A model generated the notes under the pieces. The model worked only from the letters and a program-made list of their open reading frames with translations, did no database searches and was not told the origin of the DNA. The position numbers were made by a program, and so were the translations under genes. A stretch of DNA of 64,000 bases from Moritella sp. JT01. Its GTDB lineage: Bacteria > Pseudomonadota > Gammaproteobacteria > Enterobacterales > Moritellaceae. The stretch lies in contig NZ_LOCN01000032.1 of NCBI RefSeq assembly GCF_001574435.1, positions 349-64,348 on the forward strand, written 5' to 3'. This document shows positions 1-9,098 of this stretch, in pieces (the first letter of the stretch is position 1; each line of letters begins with the position of its first letter).

Positions 1-345
1 TGAGCAAGTATTGTTACCTGCTCATTGTTTGGGTAGAACCTGTATTTATACGCAATAAGTTTCAATTTTCAGCACCTTAGATAACTGTATCCATATACAG
101 TATCAAGTTCTAAACGTAGACTCTATGTGCAAATATGTCAATATTAATAACAACACAGAGTGCTTATTGCTACGCAATAATGACTTACATCACAGCCCTA
201 AAGGACAGTGTTTTTCGTCAAAGGTGATAAACCAACAAATATCACAAAAAACATATATAACAAACAATGAATATAACAATTGACACATATAACAAGTTAT
301 ATATATACTCAGAACATAACAAAAATCATATATGAGTGAGGCAAT
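1..345. other. Gene-free left edge, upstream of arsR
   Basis: No coding region is supported here. The first bases contain a short inverted repeat (TGAGCA at 1-6, TGCTCA at 19-24) that could be the tail of a terminator for a gene outside the window. Bases 205-231 closely resemble 52802-52828 just downstream of add (24 of 27 matching by eye). The last 100 bases are very AT-rich, contain several ATAACA motifs, and hold the arsR promoter and operator. Confidence 0.5.
280..309 (+). promoter_or_regulatory. arsR operon promoter with embedded ArsR-type palindrome
   Basis: A TTGACA -35 element at 280-285 and a TATACT -10 element at 304-309 are separated by 18 bases. Inside the spacer lies a perfect inverted repeat, ATATAAC (287-293) and GTTATAT (296-302), separated by AA. 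ArsR-family repressors bind AT-rich inverted repeats overlapping their own promoters, so this is the likely autoregulatory operator. The position 37 bases before the arsR ATG fits. Operator assignment is inference. Confidence 0.7.
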
Positions 346-693
346 ATGGAACCGACACAACTTTTTAAAATTCTTTCTGACGAAACTCGCCTAAGAATAT
401 TAATGTTAATTGATATTGAAAAAGAGCTTTGCGTATGTGAACTAATCTCGGCAGTGACCGCAAGCCAGCCAAGTATTTCCCGTAATTTAGCGCAACTCCG
501 TAAGTCTGGTTTATTAGTTGATAGAAAGTATAAACAATGGGTGTTCTATGCCATTAACCCAGAATTACCGGAATGGCAAAAAGCCATTATAGATCTTAGC
601 ACACAACAAAATAGCAGCTTAATCAGTACTGATATACAACGACTAAACGATATGGGTAAACGCCCTGAAAGAACACAACAACACTGCGAGTAG
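346..693 (+). CDS. arsR: ArsR/SmtB-family arsenite-responsive repressor
   Basis: Winged-helix ArsR-family repressor of 115 residues, the usual size. The metalloid-sensing motif ELCVCEL is present with Cys29 and Cys31, the classic As(III)/Sb(III) site on the DNA-binding helix region. The following segment [18 protein letters not shown] is the recognition helix. In the family, arsenite binding releases the repressor from its operator; a matching palindrome lies in the promoter at 287-302. The gene leads a four-gene operon (arsR, acr3, GAPDH, arsJ), with only 8 bases to the next gene. Start chosen at the ATG preceded by GTGAGG. Identity as arsR is secure from motif and context. Confidence 0.93.
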   Translation: MEPTQLFKILSDETRLRILMLIDIEKELCVCELISAVTASQPSISRNLAQLRKSGLLVDRKYKQWVFYAINPELPEWQKAIIDLSTQQNSSLISTDIQRLNDMGKRPERTQQHCE

Positions 694-701
694 GAACGAA
701 C

Positions 702-1730
702 ATGGGTATATTTGAACGGTATTTATCAGTATGGGTAGCACTTGCTATCACCACAGGTGTGATTTTAGGCGCTTGGCAACCAGACGTTTTTCAGTTAATT
801 GCAGATTTAGAAATTGCACATGTTAACTTAGTTGTCGCCGTCTTTATCTGGATAATGATTTATCCAATGATGGTACAAATCGATTTTTCTGCCATTAAAG
901 ATGTCGGCAAAAATCCAAAAGGATTATTCCTCACCGTATTCATTAATTGGATCATTAAACCCTTTACTATGGCTGCTTTTGCCTGGTTATTTTTTAAAGT
1001 GTTTTTCGCTGACATGGTCGACCCAAGCTCTGCACAAGAATATATTGCGGGGATGATCTTACTCGGTGTCGCGCCTTGTACTGCAATGGTATTTGTTTGG
1101 TCACAACTCACCAAAGGTGATGCAAATTATACCTTAGTGCAAGTGTCCGTGAACGATATTATTATGGTCTTTGCATTTGCCCCTATCGCTGCATTTTTAC
1201 TGGAAGTCAGTGATATCAATGTACCTTGGGAAACCTTGCTGTTATCTGTTTTACTCTATGTTGTCCTGCCATTAATTGCAGGTATCCTGACACGTAAAAC
1301 ATTAAATAAGTCAACAGACAAAGAAGCAATTCAGCATGCGCTAGCAAAGCTAAAACCTTGGTCTATCTTAGGCCTACTCGCCACCGTTGCTTTACTGTTT
1401 GGTTTTCAGGCTAACACCTTACTGAACGATCCTAAGACCATTGTTCTCATCGCTATTCCGCTGGCATTGCAGACATACATGATCTTTGCGATTACTTTTT
1501 TTGCCGCAAAACGCCTTAAACTACCGCATAACATCGCAGGTCCGGCTTGCTTAATTGGTACCTCCAATTTCTTTGAGCTCGCTGTCGCCGTTGCTATCTC
1601 GTTATTTGGTCTGCATTCTGGCGCAGCACTTGCCACTGTGGTGGGTGTACTCGTTGAAGTGCCTATTATGCTATCGCTCGTCGCCATTATTAATCGTAGC
1701 CAAGGTTCTTTTAACTATTCAAAACCTTAG
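702..1730 (+). CDS. acr3: ACR3-family arsenite efflux permease
   Basis: Integral inner-membrane protein of 342 residues with about ten hydrophobic segments, matching the ACR3 (bile/arsenite/riboflavin transporter) family rather than the longer 12-TM ArsB. The conserved [12 protein letters not shown] motif, whose Cys is essential in studied ACR3 proteins, is at about residues 125-136, and a second conserved stretch ([13 protein letters not shown]) lies near the C-terminus. It exports As(OH)3 using the proton gradient. It sits 8 bases after arsR and is presumably co-transcribed. Many databases call such genes arsB. No arsenate reductase (arsC) is present in the operon, so this pump would only handle arsenite made elsewhere or taken up directly. 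Confidence 0.92.
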   Translation: MGIFERYLSVWVALAITTGVILGAWQPDVFQLIADLEIAHVNLVVAVFIWIMIYPMMVQIDFSAIKDVGKNPKGLFLTVFINWIIKPFTMAAFAWLFFKVFFADMVDPSSAQEYIAGMILLGVAPCTAMVFVWSQLTKGDANYTLVQVSVNDIIMVFAFAPIAAFLLEVSDINVPWETLLLSVLLYVVLPLIAGILTRKTLNKSTDKEAIQHALAKLKPWSILGLLATVALLFGFQANTLLNDPKTIVLIAIPLALQTYMIFAITFFAAKRLKLPHNIAGPACLIGTSNFFELAVAVAISLFGLHSGAALATVVGVLVEVPIMLSLVAIINRSQGSFNYSKP

Positions 1731-1818
1731 TGACTAAACTTACGTCAATAAAAAGAGTAATCTACGTAGTAATGAAATAGAAACATACATTGAAATAATC
1801 TGTATTTTGGAGAATAAA

Positions 1819-2826
1819 ATGACTATTAAAATCGGTATAAATGGATTTGGCCGTATGGGTCGCCTGGCAATGCGTGCAGCCTTTAATTGGGATGATGTTG
1901 AAATTGTGCAAATTAATGATCCTGCTGGTAGTGCAGAAACACTGGCGCACTTACTTAATTTTGACTCTATTCATGGCCGTTGGGAACATCAAGCTGAACA
2001 TCTTGGCGATAAAATGATCATCGCAGACCGCTTTATTCCTTGTACGCGTAATACCGCCATTACCGATACCGACTGGTCACAGTGTGACGTGGTACTGGAA
2101 GCGTCAGGCAAAATGAAAACATCCGCGCTATTACAAGGTTATTTAGACCAAGGTGTTAAGCGCGTAGTGGTCACTGCGCCAGTAAAAGAAGAAGGCGTAT
2201 TAAACGTGGTGATGGGGGTGAATGATGACCTTTACAACAAAGACCTCCACCCTATTGTTACCGCAGCATCTTGTACCACTAACTGCCTCGCGCCTGTGGT
2301 TAAAGTGTTAAAAGAAAAATTGGGTATTAAACATGGTTCAATGACCACGATCCACAACATCACCAATACACAAACTATTCTAGATGCACCGCATGCTGAT
2401 TTACGTCGTGCCCGTGCTTGTGGTACATCATTGATACCGACAACGACGGGATCTGCAACGGCAATTACCAATATTTTCCCAGAATTAACTGGTAAGTTAA
2501 ACGGTCATGCTATCCGAGTGCCGTTAGCAAACGCATCACTCACCGATTGTGTTTTTGAAGTAGAACGTGAAACAACGGCAGAAGAAGTGAACAGTTACTT
2601 TAAGCAAGCGGCAGAAAACGAACTTAAAGACATCCTTGGTTATGAAGAACGCCCATTAGTATCGGTTGATTATAAAACCGATCCGCGCTCAAGCATCATT
2701 GATGCCTTATCAACGATGGTTGTTAATGGTACGCAAGTGAAAATTTATGCTTGGTATGACAATGAATGGGGTTATGCAAATCGTGCCGCAGAATTGGCTC
2801 GTATGGTAGGTCGCTTAGACAAATGA
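1819..2826 (+). CDS. ArsJ-associated glyceraldehyde-3-phosphate dehydrogenase
   Basis: A 335-residue GAPDH. The NAD-binding [10 protein letters not shown] motif is at residues 6-15, the catalytic ASCTTNC motif holds Cys152, and His179 follows in TTIHN. Being directly fused by overlap to arsJ, it is the arsenic-detoxification paralogue rather than the glycolytic enzyme: with arsenate instead of phosphate it forms 1-arseno-3-phosphoglycerate, which ArsJ exports. The start is ATG 1819, because GGAG at 1809-1812 lies at ribosome-binding distance; an in-frame TTG at 1807 overlaps that site and is rejected. The stop overlaps the arsJ start in an ATGA arrangement, implying translational coupling. 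The function rests on published ArsJ/GAPDH work plus this context. Confidence 0.9.
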   Translation: MTIKIGINGFGRMGRLAMRAAFNWDDVEIVQINDPAGSAETLAHLLNFDSIHGRWEHQAEHLGDKMIIADRFIPCTRNTAITDTDWSQCDVVLEASGKMKTSALLQGYLDQGVKRVVVTAPVKEEGVLNVVMGVNDDLYNKDLHPIVTAASCTTNCLAPVVKVLKEKLGIKHGSMTTIHNITNTQTILDAPHADLRRARACGTSLIPTTTGSATAITNIFPELTGKLNGHAIRVPLANASLTDCVFEVERETTAEEVNSYFKQAAENELKDILGYEERPLVSVDYKTDPRSSIIDALSTMVVNGTQVKIYAWYDNEWGYANRAAELARMVGRLDK

Positions 2827-4046
2827 TAAAAGCGTTGGCGGGTATTTCACCACAAATAAAACAATATCTCATTATTACCGGTAATTATTGGGCTTTTACC
2901 TTAACCGATGGCGCATTGCGCATGTTGGTTGTGCTGTATTTCCACCAGCTTGGCTACAGCCCTTTTAATATCGCCATGTTATTTTTGTTTTATGAAGTGT
3001 TTGGCGTCATCACTAATTTAATTGGTGGTTGGCTAGGTGCTCGGCTGGGATTAAATAAAACCATGAACATTGGTTTAGGGCTGCAAATTGTCGCTTTAAT
3101 GATGTTAACCGTACCCGCTGACATGCTGACGGTTGTTTATGTGATGATCGCACAAGCCTTATCCGGTATAGCTAAAGACTTGAATAAGATGAGCGCCAAA
3201 AGTGCTATTAAGTTGCTGGTTCCAAAGGGTAATAACGATAGCGGTAGTAATAACAAGCTGTACCAATGGGTTGCGGTTCTTACCGGCTCTAAAAATGCGT
3301 TAAAAGGGGTTGGTTTTTTCTTAGGTGGTGTCCTATTAACTACGCTTGGTTTCCAAGGTGCAATTCAGCTTATGGCAGCAATGCTATCTGTGGTCTGGAT
3401 GTGGAGTTTAATCAGTTTAAAAACCGAACTAGGTAAAGCCAAAAATAAGCCTAAATTTACGGAAATATTTTCTAAGAGTCGTTCGATAAACCTACTCTCT
3501 GCAGCACGGTTATTTTTATTCGGTGCCCGTGACGTTTGGTTTGTAGTTGCACTCCCAGTATTTTTAGCAACAAGCTTTAACTGGGATCATTGGTGGGTTG
3601 GCGGCTTTATGGCAAGTTGGGTTATCGGTTATGGCATGGTGCAGTCAATCGCTCCGCGCTTCACCGGTAAATCACCATCACCAAGAGCTGCAGCACGATG
3701 GGCAGGTTATTTAGCCATTATTCCAGTATTGATTGCCATTGCACTGCATTATCAATTCTATGTGCAATTCTCGATTATCGTTGGCTTATTAATCTTTGGT
3801 GGCTTGTTTGCCATCAACTCATCATTACACAGTTACTTAATTGTGAGTTTAGCCAGCAGTGATGGCGTATCCATGGATGTTGGCTTTTACTACATGGCTA
3901 ACGCAATGGGACGACTGATTGGTACTGTGTTATCGGGCTGGGTATTTCAACTTTATGGCTTAGAAATGTGTTTGTGGATATCCGCCTTATTTATCACCAT
4001 GTCTGCCATGATTGCATTAAAACTAAAAGACTCATCGACAAGCTAA
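2823..4046 (+). CDS. arsJ: Organoarsenical efflux MFS transporter ArsJ
   Basis: Major-facilitator protein of 407 residues with about 11-12 hydrophobic segments. The N-terminal stretch with [20 protein letters not shown] and the following [16 protein letters not shown] are typical of the ArsJ subfamily. ArsJ exports 1-arseno-3-phosphoglycerate made by the adjacent GAPDH; after export the compound hydrolyses to arsenate, so the pair works as an arsenate efflux system without reduction. The start at 2823 overlaps the GAPDH stop by four bases; longer upstream frames would lie inside GAPDH and are rejected. The operon ends in a 12-bp hairpin at 4058-4087. Confidence 0.92.
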   Translation: MIKALAGISPQIKQYLIITGNYWAFTLTDGALRMLVVLYFHQLGYSPFNIAMLFLFYEVFGVITNLIGGWLGARLGLNKTMNIGLGLQIVALMMLTVPADMLTVVYVMIAQALSGIAKDLNKMSAKSAIKLLVPKGNNDSGSNNKLYQWVAVLTGSKNALKGVGFFLGGVLLTTLGFQGAIQLMAAMLSVVWMWSLISLKTELGKAKNKPKFTEIFSKSRSINLLSAARLFLFGARDVWFVVALPVFLATSFNWDHWWVGGFMASWVIGYGMVQSIAPRFTGKSPSPRAAARWAGYLAIIPVLIAIALHYQFYVQFSIIVGLLIFGGLFAINSSLHSYLIVSLASSDGVSMDVGFYYMANAMGRLIGTVLSGWVFQLYGLEMCLWISALFITMSAMIALKLKDSSTS

Positions 4047-4057
4047 ACCGCAACATA

Positions 4058-4087
4058 ACTTGGTAATAGTTTACGCTATTACCAAGT
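4058..4087 (+). terminator. Hairpin after arsJ
   Basis: Perfect 12-bp inverted repeat, ACTTGGTAATAG (4058-4069) and CTATTACCAAGT (4076-4087), with a six-base loop, 12 bases after the arsJ stop. There is no strong T tract, so it may be a weak intrinsic terminator or a 3'-end stabiliser. Confidence 0.55.
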
Positions 4088-4275
4088 ATGCCTCCCCCTA
4101 ATGACTTAATTCTCCCACCAAATATCATCACGTCACAAAATAAACTCCATTTGCTTGAAGTTACCTACAAATAGTTGAAAATTGGCAGGTTAACACCTTT
4201 CATGTGCAACCTTTACATATAGAGTCCTACACTCCCAATTAAATCCATACAGCCAGGACGGAGTAATAAACAGCT

Positions 4276-5745
4276 ATGATTATCTTTTTTATCTGCATAA
4301 CACTATTAATATTAGGGTATAAATTTTATAGCCCCTTTGTTGAAAAACAAGTTGGTATTGACCCTACTGCGCAGACACCACAAGTCAGGTTTGAAGAAGG
4401 CATCGACTACGTTGCAATTCATCCTGTTAAAGCCTTCCTTATTCAATTTTTAAACATTGCTGGTGTTGGCCCTATTTTTGGTCCGATCCTTGGTGCGCTT
4501 TATGGTCCAATAGCCCTTGTTTGGATCGTCCTAGGTAATATTTTAGGTGGTGCAGTACACGATTATTTTTCAGGCGTACTCAGTATTAAAGAAGATGGTA
4601 AAAGCCTACCTGAAATTGCAGGACACTATTATAACGTCTTCTTTAAAGCGGTGATGTTAGTATTCACTGCTATGCTACTATTTTTTGTTGGCGTGGTCTT
4701 TATCATGAGTCCTGCAGGTCTATTAAGTAACCTCACTTATTTCGAAGGCACTTTCCTCGCTGGCAATACGTTTTGGGTATTAGTGATCTTGAGCTATTAC
4801 TTACTCGCAACCCTGTTACCTATTGATAAGATAATTACTAAGTTTTATCCTATTTTTGGTTTATTAATGATTGTAATGACTTCACTTATTGCGATTTCAT
4901 TACTTTTCAATGCCCCTCATTTACCTGTCGCTGGTGATTTTTTGGGGTATTTCAACGCCGATCATTACAACCATGATTTCTTAGAACCCAATGCCGATGG
5001 TCTGCCAGTGTGGCCATTATTATTCATGACCATCACCTGTGGCGCGATCAGCGGTTTCCATTCTACCCAAGCACCTATTATTGCCCGCTGCTTAACCAAT
5101 GAAAAATATGTTCGTCCCGTTTATTATGGCGCGATGATGTGTGAAGGGATTGTCGGTTGTGTATGGGCATTAGCAGGTATTGCCGCGTTTCCTGAAGGTT
5201 ACTCTGAACTTAAAGCATTGCTTGATCAAGGAGGTCCAGGTCTCGTGGTTAACCATATAGCAAACAGTTATCTTGGTGCACTCGGTGGTATTATGGCTAT
5301 CATTGCAGTTGCCGTATTCCCTATTACGTCAGGTGATACAGCCTTCCGTTCATTACGTTTAACGTTAGTTGATGCGTTTAATATCCCGCAAAACTTACGC
5401 AATCGTTTGTTACTGGCAGTGCCAATTTTGATTATCGCTTATTTCATGACTAAGTTAGACTTTTCATTAATCTGGCGTTATTTCGCATTTTCAAATATGC
5501 TGCTTTCTACCTGTGTATTATGGCTAGCAACTAAATTCTTATTTGAACGCGGAACTTTCCATTGGATTGCTAGTTTGCCTGCCGTTATTGGTACCAGTGT
5601 TACCGCATCTTATATTATGACTGCAAGAATTGGTTTCAATATGCCGATTGAATACAGTAAACCGATTGGTGTTGCTGTTGGTGTCGTCACGTTACTATTA
5701 CTCATCATTTCACATAATAAACGCCCAAAAACTTTGATTACTTAA
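4276..5745 (+). CDS. cstA: CstA-family carbon starvation / peptide or pyruvate transporter
   Basis: Inner-membrane protein of 489 residues with many hydrophobic segments. The N-terminal half carries CstA signatures: the segment around HPVKAFLIQFLNIAGVGPIFGP, then GNILGGAVHDYFSG and, later, SGFHSTQAPIIARC. CstA relatives in enterobacteria import peptides or pyruvate under carbon limitation. At about 490 residues this is the short form, lacking the C-terminal extension of the roughly 700-residue E. coli CstA/BtsT proteins. The AGGACGGAG ribosome-binding site at 4255-4263 supports the ATG start. It stands alone between two hairpins. The family is certain; the substrate is not determined by sequence. 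Confidence 0.85.
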   Translation: MIIFFICITLLILGYKFYSPFVEKQVGIDPTAQTPQVRFEEGIDYVAIHPVKAFLIQFLNIAGVGPIFGPILGALYGPIALVWIVLGNILGGAVHDYFSGVLSIKEDGKSLPEIAGHYYNVFFKAVMLVFTAMLLFFVGVVFIMSPAGLLSNLTYFEGTFLAGNTFWVLVILSYYLLATLLPIDKIITKFYPIFGLLMIVMTSLIAISLLFNAPHLPVAGDFLGYFNADHYNHDFLEPNADGLPVWPLLFMTITCGAISGFHSTQAPIIARCLTNEKYVRPVYYGAMMCEGIVGCVWALAGIAAFPEGYSELKALLDQGGPGLVVNHIANSYLGALGGIMAIIAVAVFPITSGDTAFRSLRLTLVDAFNIPQNLRNRLLLAVPILIIAYFMTKLDFSLIWRYFAFSNMLLSTCVLWLATKFLFERGTFHWIASLPAVIGTSVTASYIMTARIGFNMPIEYSKPIGVAVGVVTLLLLIISHNKRPKTLIT

Positions 5746-5829
5746 TGATGACAAAACAGATTGCAGCCATTGTTCAAGCATGCAACTACCGTGAGTACTA
5801 TTCTTACTTAGTCCAAGTAAAAATAGTAG

Positions 5830-5864
5830 GCACAATGCTGAATAATTAATTCAGCATTGTGCCC
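5830..5864. terminator. Bidirectional hairpin between cstA and the exporter operon
   Basis: Perfect 15-bp inverted repeat (5830-5844 and 5850-5864; arms GGCACAATGCTGAAT and its complement) with a five-base loop. It lies between the convergent ends of cstA (plus) and the ABC exporter operon (minus) and could terminate both. T tracts are absent or weak. Confidence 0.6.
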
Positions 5865-5879
5865 TGGTGAAGTCAAGAA

Positions 5880-6602
5880 CTAAGCCACACGTTCATCTGA
5901 AACAATTTGTCCATCTTTGATATTGATAATACGTTTGGTACGCTGAGCCAAAGCGTTATCATGAGTGACGATAATTAAGGTTCGACCTTCTCTGTGTAAT
6001 TCATTAAACAAGGCTTCGATTTCGGCACCTGATTTAGAATCTAATGCTCCTGTCGGTTCATCCGCCAGGATAATTTGCGGATCATTAACCAATGCCCGAG
6101 CAATCGCAACCCGCTGCTTTTGCCCACCAGAGAGTTGATTAGGCTTATGGTGCATACGATCCCCCAAACCAACTCGTTCAAGTAATGCAGCCGCTTTTTT
6201 CCTTCTTTCAGCTGCTTTTACGCCTCGATACACCAAAGGTAGAGCGACATTTTCCAATGCACTCGCATATTCCAATAAATTGAAACTTTGAAAAACAAAT
6301 CCAATATTCAGATTGCGAATTTTTGCTAACTGATTACCGCTTAATGCGGACACATCTTGGCTATTCAAATAGTACTCACCCAAGGTTGGTTTATCTAAAC
6401 AGCCGAGCATATTCATTAATGTTGATTTACCAGAACCCGAGGGGCCTAATATAGAAAGAAACTCACCTTTATTTATCGACAAAGAAACACGGTCCAAGGC
6501 ACGTATTTCTTCATCACCACTTTTATAATGCTTACTGATCCCATTTAGAATAACGAGTGTTTCAGCTGTAGGTATCATATTGTTATCACTATTATCATTC
6601 AC
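5880..6602 (-). CDS. ABC exporter ATPase, MacB/LolD type
   Basis: ATP-binding protein of 240 residues. Walker A GPSGSGKST, signature LSGGQKQRVAIARAL, Walker B IILADEPTGALD and the switch-histidine motif THD are all present. This type pairs with FtsX/MacB-fold permeases in mechanotransmission exporters. The start is GTG at 6602, eight bases inside the end of the upstream permease gene, with AGAGGC upstream; the internal ATG eight codons later has no good ribosome-binding site. It is the last gene of a five-gene minus-strand operon (adaptor, TolC, permease, permease, ATPase). Here the ATPase is a separate polypeptide, unlike E. coli MacB where it is fused to the permease. Confidence 0.88.
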   Translation of the reverse strand: MNDNSDNNMIPTAETLVILNGISKHYKSGDEEIRALDRVSLSINKGEFLSILGPSGSGKSTLMNMLGCLDKPTLGEYYLNSQDVSALSGNQLAKIRNLNIGFVFQSFNLLEYASALENVALPLVYRGVKAAERRKKAAALLERVGLGDRMHHKPNQLSGGQKQRVAIARALVNDPQIILADEPTGALDSKSGAEIEALFNELHREGRTLIIVTHDNALAQRTKRIINIKDGQIVSDERVA

Positions 6603-7878
6603 TTTGTAACGCCTCTAAAGGTGTAATGCTGGCGGCCCTATTTGCAGGAAACCAAGCCGCTGCGACTCCGACTAGACTGAGGGCAAGAATAACCAAGCCG
6701 ATGATAGAAAAAGAGAGTTCAGGTGTAGGTTTTCCGAGTTCTTCATACAAACGATTTCCCGAAATAGGTAATGCCTGAATCGAATTTATCAAACCAAAAG
6801 TCAGTCCTAATCCGAGTACCCCTCCAATTGCCATAGTAAAAAGAGACTGAGTCAAATAATGAAGTCTGATCGTTGCAGGGCTTGCTCCTACGGCCATTCT
6901 TAAGCCAATGTCACGAGTAGCACGCTTAACCGTTGCGTACATCACATTAGCGATCCCAATGCCCGCAACACCTAAGGTAACAAACCCGATAATACCTAAA
7001 AAACTTTGTAAACCAATTAAGAAACGACGCATCGTTTTTTGCCTCAACAGCATATCTTGGACCTGAACCAACTGCTTATCCTCGACACTTGCACCATACT
7101 TTCTCGCAATTACTTGTTTCACTGTGGCCGCAACTTGCTTTCGGTCTACTTGTTTAACAGGTTCAATATTGAGCGCAGAAATAGCGCTGTTTTGATGAAA
7201 ACGCTGCCAAGTAGAGAACGGCACAAAGATCGACTCGTTCAATGGAATTCCTTGTTCTACATTTGCACTGCTACTTTTTATCAGTCCGATAACGATAAAC
7301 TCTTCACTGCCTACCTTGACTTTTTTCCCCACGGGGTCAACATTTAAAGTCGGCGTGTTAATCCAGTCAAACCTATCAGATTTATTAAATAGAGATATCG
7401 CGGCGCTTTCTCCCATGACTATGACCTTACGCTGTTCCTTCATGTCCATAGGATTAAACCAACGACCTCCGGCTCTAATTTTCAAACCAGTCATCGTTTG
7501 GTATCCAGGATAAACACCAAGCGGCATTTGCCATGTTCGACGATTCTCAAACGTCACACGTTCATTCCATTTTGCACTGGGTTGGACATTTTTAACACTC
7601 GGCAGCACTTTAATCACATTAAGATCTTCACTCTTTAATTTAAGCTGTTTACCTATATAGAAATTACCCACATTTTTAGTCGCGTAGCCACCTGTCAGAT
7701 AAATAAGTTTGCCATTGCCACTTTCAGAACTTCGAATAAGTCCTTGCCGTAAACCTTCACCAGAAGCCAACATAATAGCAATACATAGTGTGGCCCACGC
7801 AACCGCTAAAATGGTTAAACTAAGACGCAACTTTTCAGCTGCCATCTCCTGAAAAATTTGTCTTATTGGAAGTAACAT
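6595..7878 (-). CDS. MacB/FtsX-type ABC exporter permease (second of pair)
   Basis: Permease of 427 residues. An N-terminal membrane helix is followed by a large periplasmic MacB-like domain (about residues 40-280) and three C-terminal helices of the FtsX fold; the motif ATRDIGLRMAVGASPATIRLHYL before the third helix is characteristic. The start at ATG 7878 is chosen over TTG 7884 because GAGGG lies seven bases before the ATG. It probably heterodimerises with the permease encoded just upstream and is powered by the ATPase encoded just downstream. The transported compound is unknown; the family exports macrolides, peptides, toxins or lipoproteins. Confidence 0.85.
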   Translation of the reverse strand: MLLPIRQIFQEMAAEKLRLSLTILAVAWATLCIAIMLASGEGLRQGLIRSSESGNGKLIYLTGGYATKNVGNFYIGKQLKLKSEDLNVIKVLPSVKNVQPSAKWNERVTFENRRTWQMPLGVYPGYQTMTGLKIRAGGRWFNPMDMKEQRKVIVMGESAAISLFNKSDRFDWINTPTLNVDPVGKKVKVGSEEFIVIGLIKSSSANVEQGIPLNESIFVPFSTWQRFHQNSAISALNIEPVKQVDRKQVAATVKQVIARKYGASVEDKQLVQVQDMLLRQKTMRRFLIGLQSFLGIIGFVTLGVAGIGIANVMYATVKRATRDIGLRMAVGASPATIRLHYLTQSLFTMAIGGVLGLGLTFGLINSIQALPISGNRLYEELGKPTPELSFSIIGLVILALSLVGVAAAWFPANRAASITPLEALQSE

Positions 7879-7880
7879 TC

Positions 7881-9098
7881 TCAAGCCCTCGCATTTAAAG
7901 CAATAACAGGAACAAGGTTTGAAGCACGTCTAGCTGGAAAATAAGAAGCTAAAAGAGCAAGTACGGTAATTACACCTAACGACATCCAAACAGTCTCAAG
8001 CGTTATCATTGGAAAACCAAGCCACTCTGGCATACCAATATAATTCAATAACGCAACAATGGCATAAGAAGAGATAATGCCGATCGCCGTACCACAAGCC
8101 ACTAAGATCACGCCTTCAGCTAAAAATTGTCCGAGGATATTATTTGGTGTCGCTCCAATCGCTAAACGAACGCCTATTTCGCGCGTACGCTCAGTAACAG
8201 ACAAAAACATAATATTAGCCACACCAAGTGCACCGACCGCTAAAGTCATTGCGCCACTTGCCCCAAGAAATAACTGAATACCACGTAATAGGGTCTTAAA
8301 GAAAATAGCTTCTCTTCCTAAATCGGGCATATACATTGAGTCTTTATCGCTTGGATCAAAATGTTGCTGCTTAGCAAAAAATGATAACAAACTCTTCCGT
8401 AGCATCACGCCAGACACAGTGTCAGCAGGTGACACTAATAGCATCCCAGGCTTGCTTTTCCATAAATCATTAAACGTTGAACTTGGGATCATAGCTTGGC
8501 TTTCTGCACTATTGAATGAGATACCGCTTTCATTTTTTTCTGTCACACCAATAACAATAAAAGGAATGCCATTAACCTTCAATGTCCCACCAACGCTTAG
8601 ATTGCCAATATCAGCCAACCGCCAACCAACCACAGCAACACGGCTGTGATTATTTAAATCGCTGCGATTGATTTCTCGTGATTTATTTACTAATTTCTGG
8701 TTTTTTATCTCGAAAAACTGATTATCAATCCCCCTCACATAACCAGGTAAAGATCGTCCTTGGCTGTCAGTAACCCTTGCATCCCATTTCTCATAAACAA
8801 CAGAAATATTACGAACTGCTGATTGCCTAGATATTTCACGCATGTCACTTTCAGAAGGTGACACATTTCTTCTGACAGGTAATCCTTGCCAAGCCTTGGC
8901 CGTCTGACTCGGAAATACCATTTGAGTATCACTCATTAATAGCGCAAAAGACTTAGTATTCGTTTGATAAAAACCTTCGCCTAACGCCACCAATACTAAT
9001 ACTGAGATAACCCCCCATACAATAGCAATAACGGCTAAAAAGCTGCGTAGACGATGAGCAAGTAAAGTTTGAATCGTTTGAGACAATAACCCGGTCAT
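7881..9098 (-). CDS. MacB/FtsX-type ABC exporter permease (first of pair)
   Basis: Permease of 405 residues with the same plan as its neighbour: an N-terminal helix (about residues 12-38), a MacB periplasmic domain, then three C-terminal helices, with TERTREIGVRLAIGATPNNIL marking the FtsX domain. It is clearly diverged from the second permease, so the two likely form a heterodimer. The start overlaps the stop of the TolC-like gene (ATGA at 9095-9098), indicating translational coupling. No ATPase domain is fused. Confidence 0.85.
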   Translation of the reverse strand: MTGLLSQTIQTLLAHRLRSFLAVIAIVWGVISVLVLVALGEGFYQTNTKSFALLMSDTQMVFPSQTAKAWQGLPVRRNVSPSESDMREISRQSAVRNISVVYEKWDARVTDSQGRSLPGYVRGIDNQFFEIKNQKLVNKSREINRSDLNNHSRVAVVGWRLADIGNLSVGGTLKVNGIPFIVIGVTEKNESGISFNSAESQAMIPSSTFNDLWKSKPGMLLVSPADTVSGVMLRKSLLSFFAKQQHFDPSDKDSMYMPDLGREAIFFKTLLRGIQLFLGASGAMTLAVGALGVANIMFLSVTERTREIGVRLAIGATPNNILGQFLAEGVILVACGTAIGIISSYAIVALLNYIGMPEWLGFPMITLETVWMSLGVITVLALLASYFPARRASNLVPVIALNARA

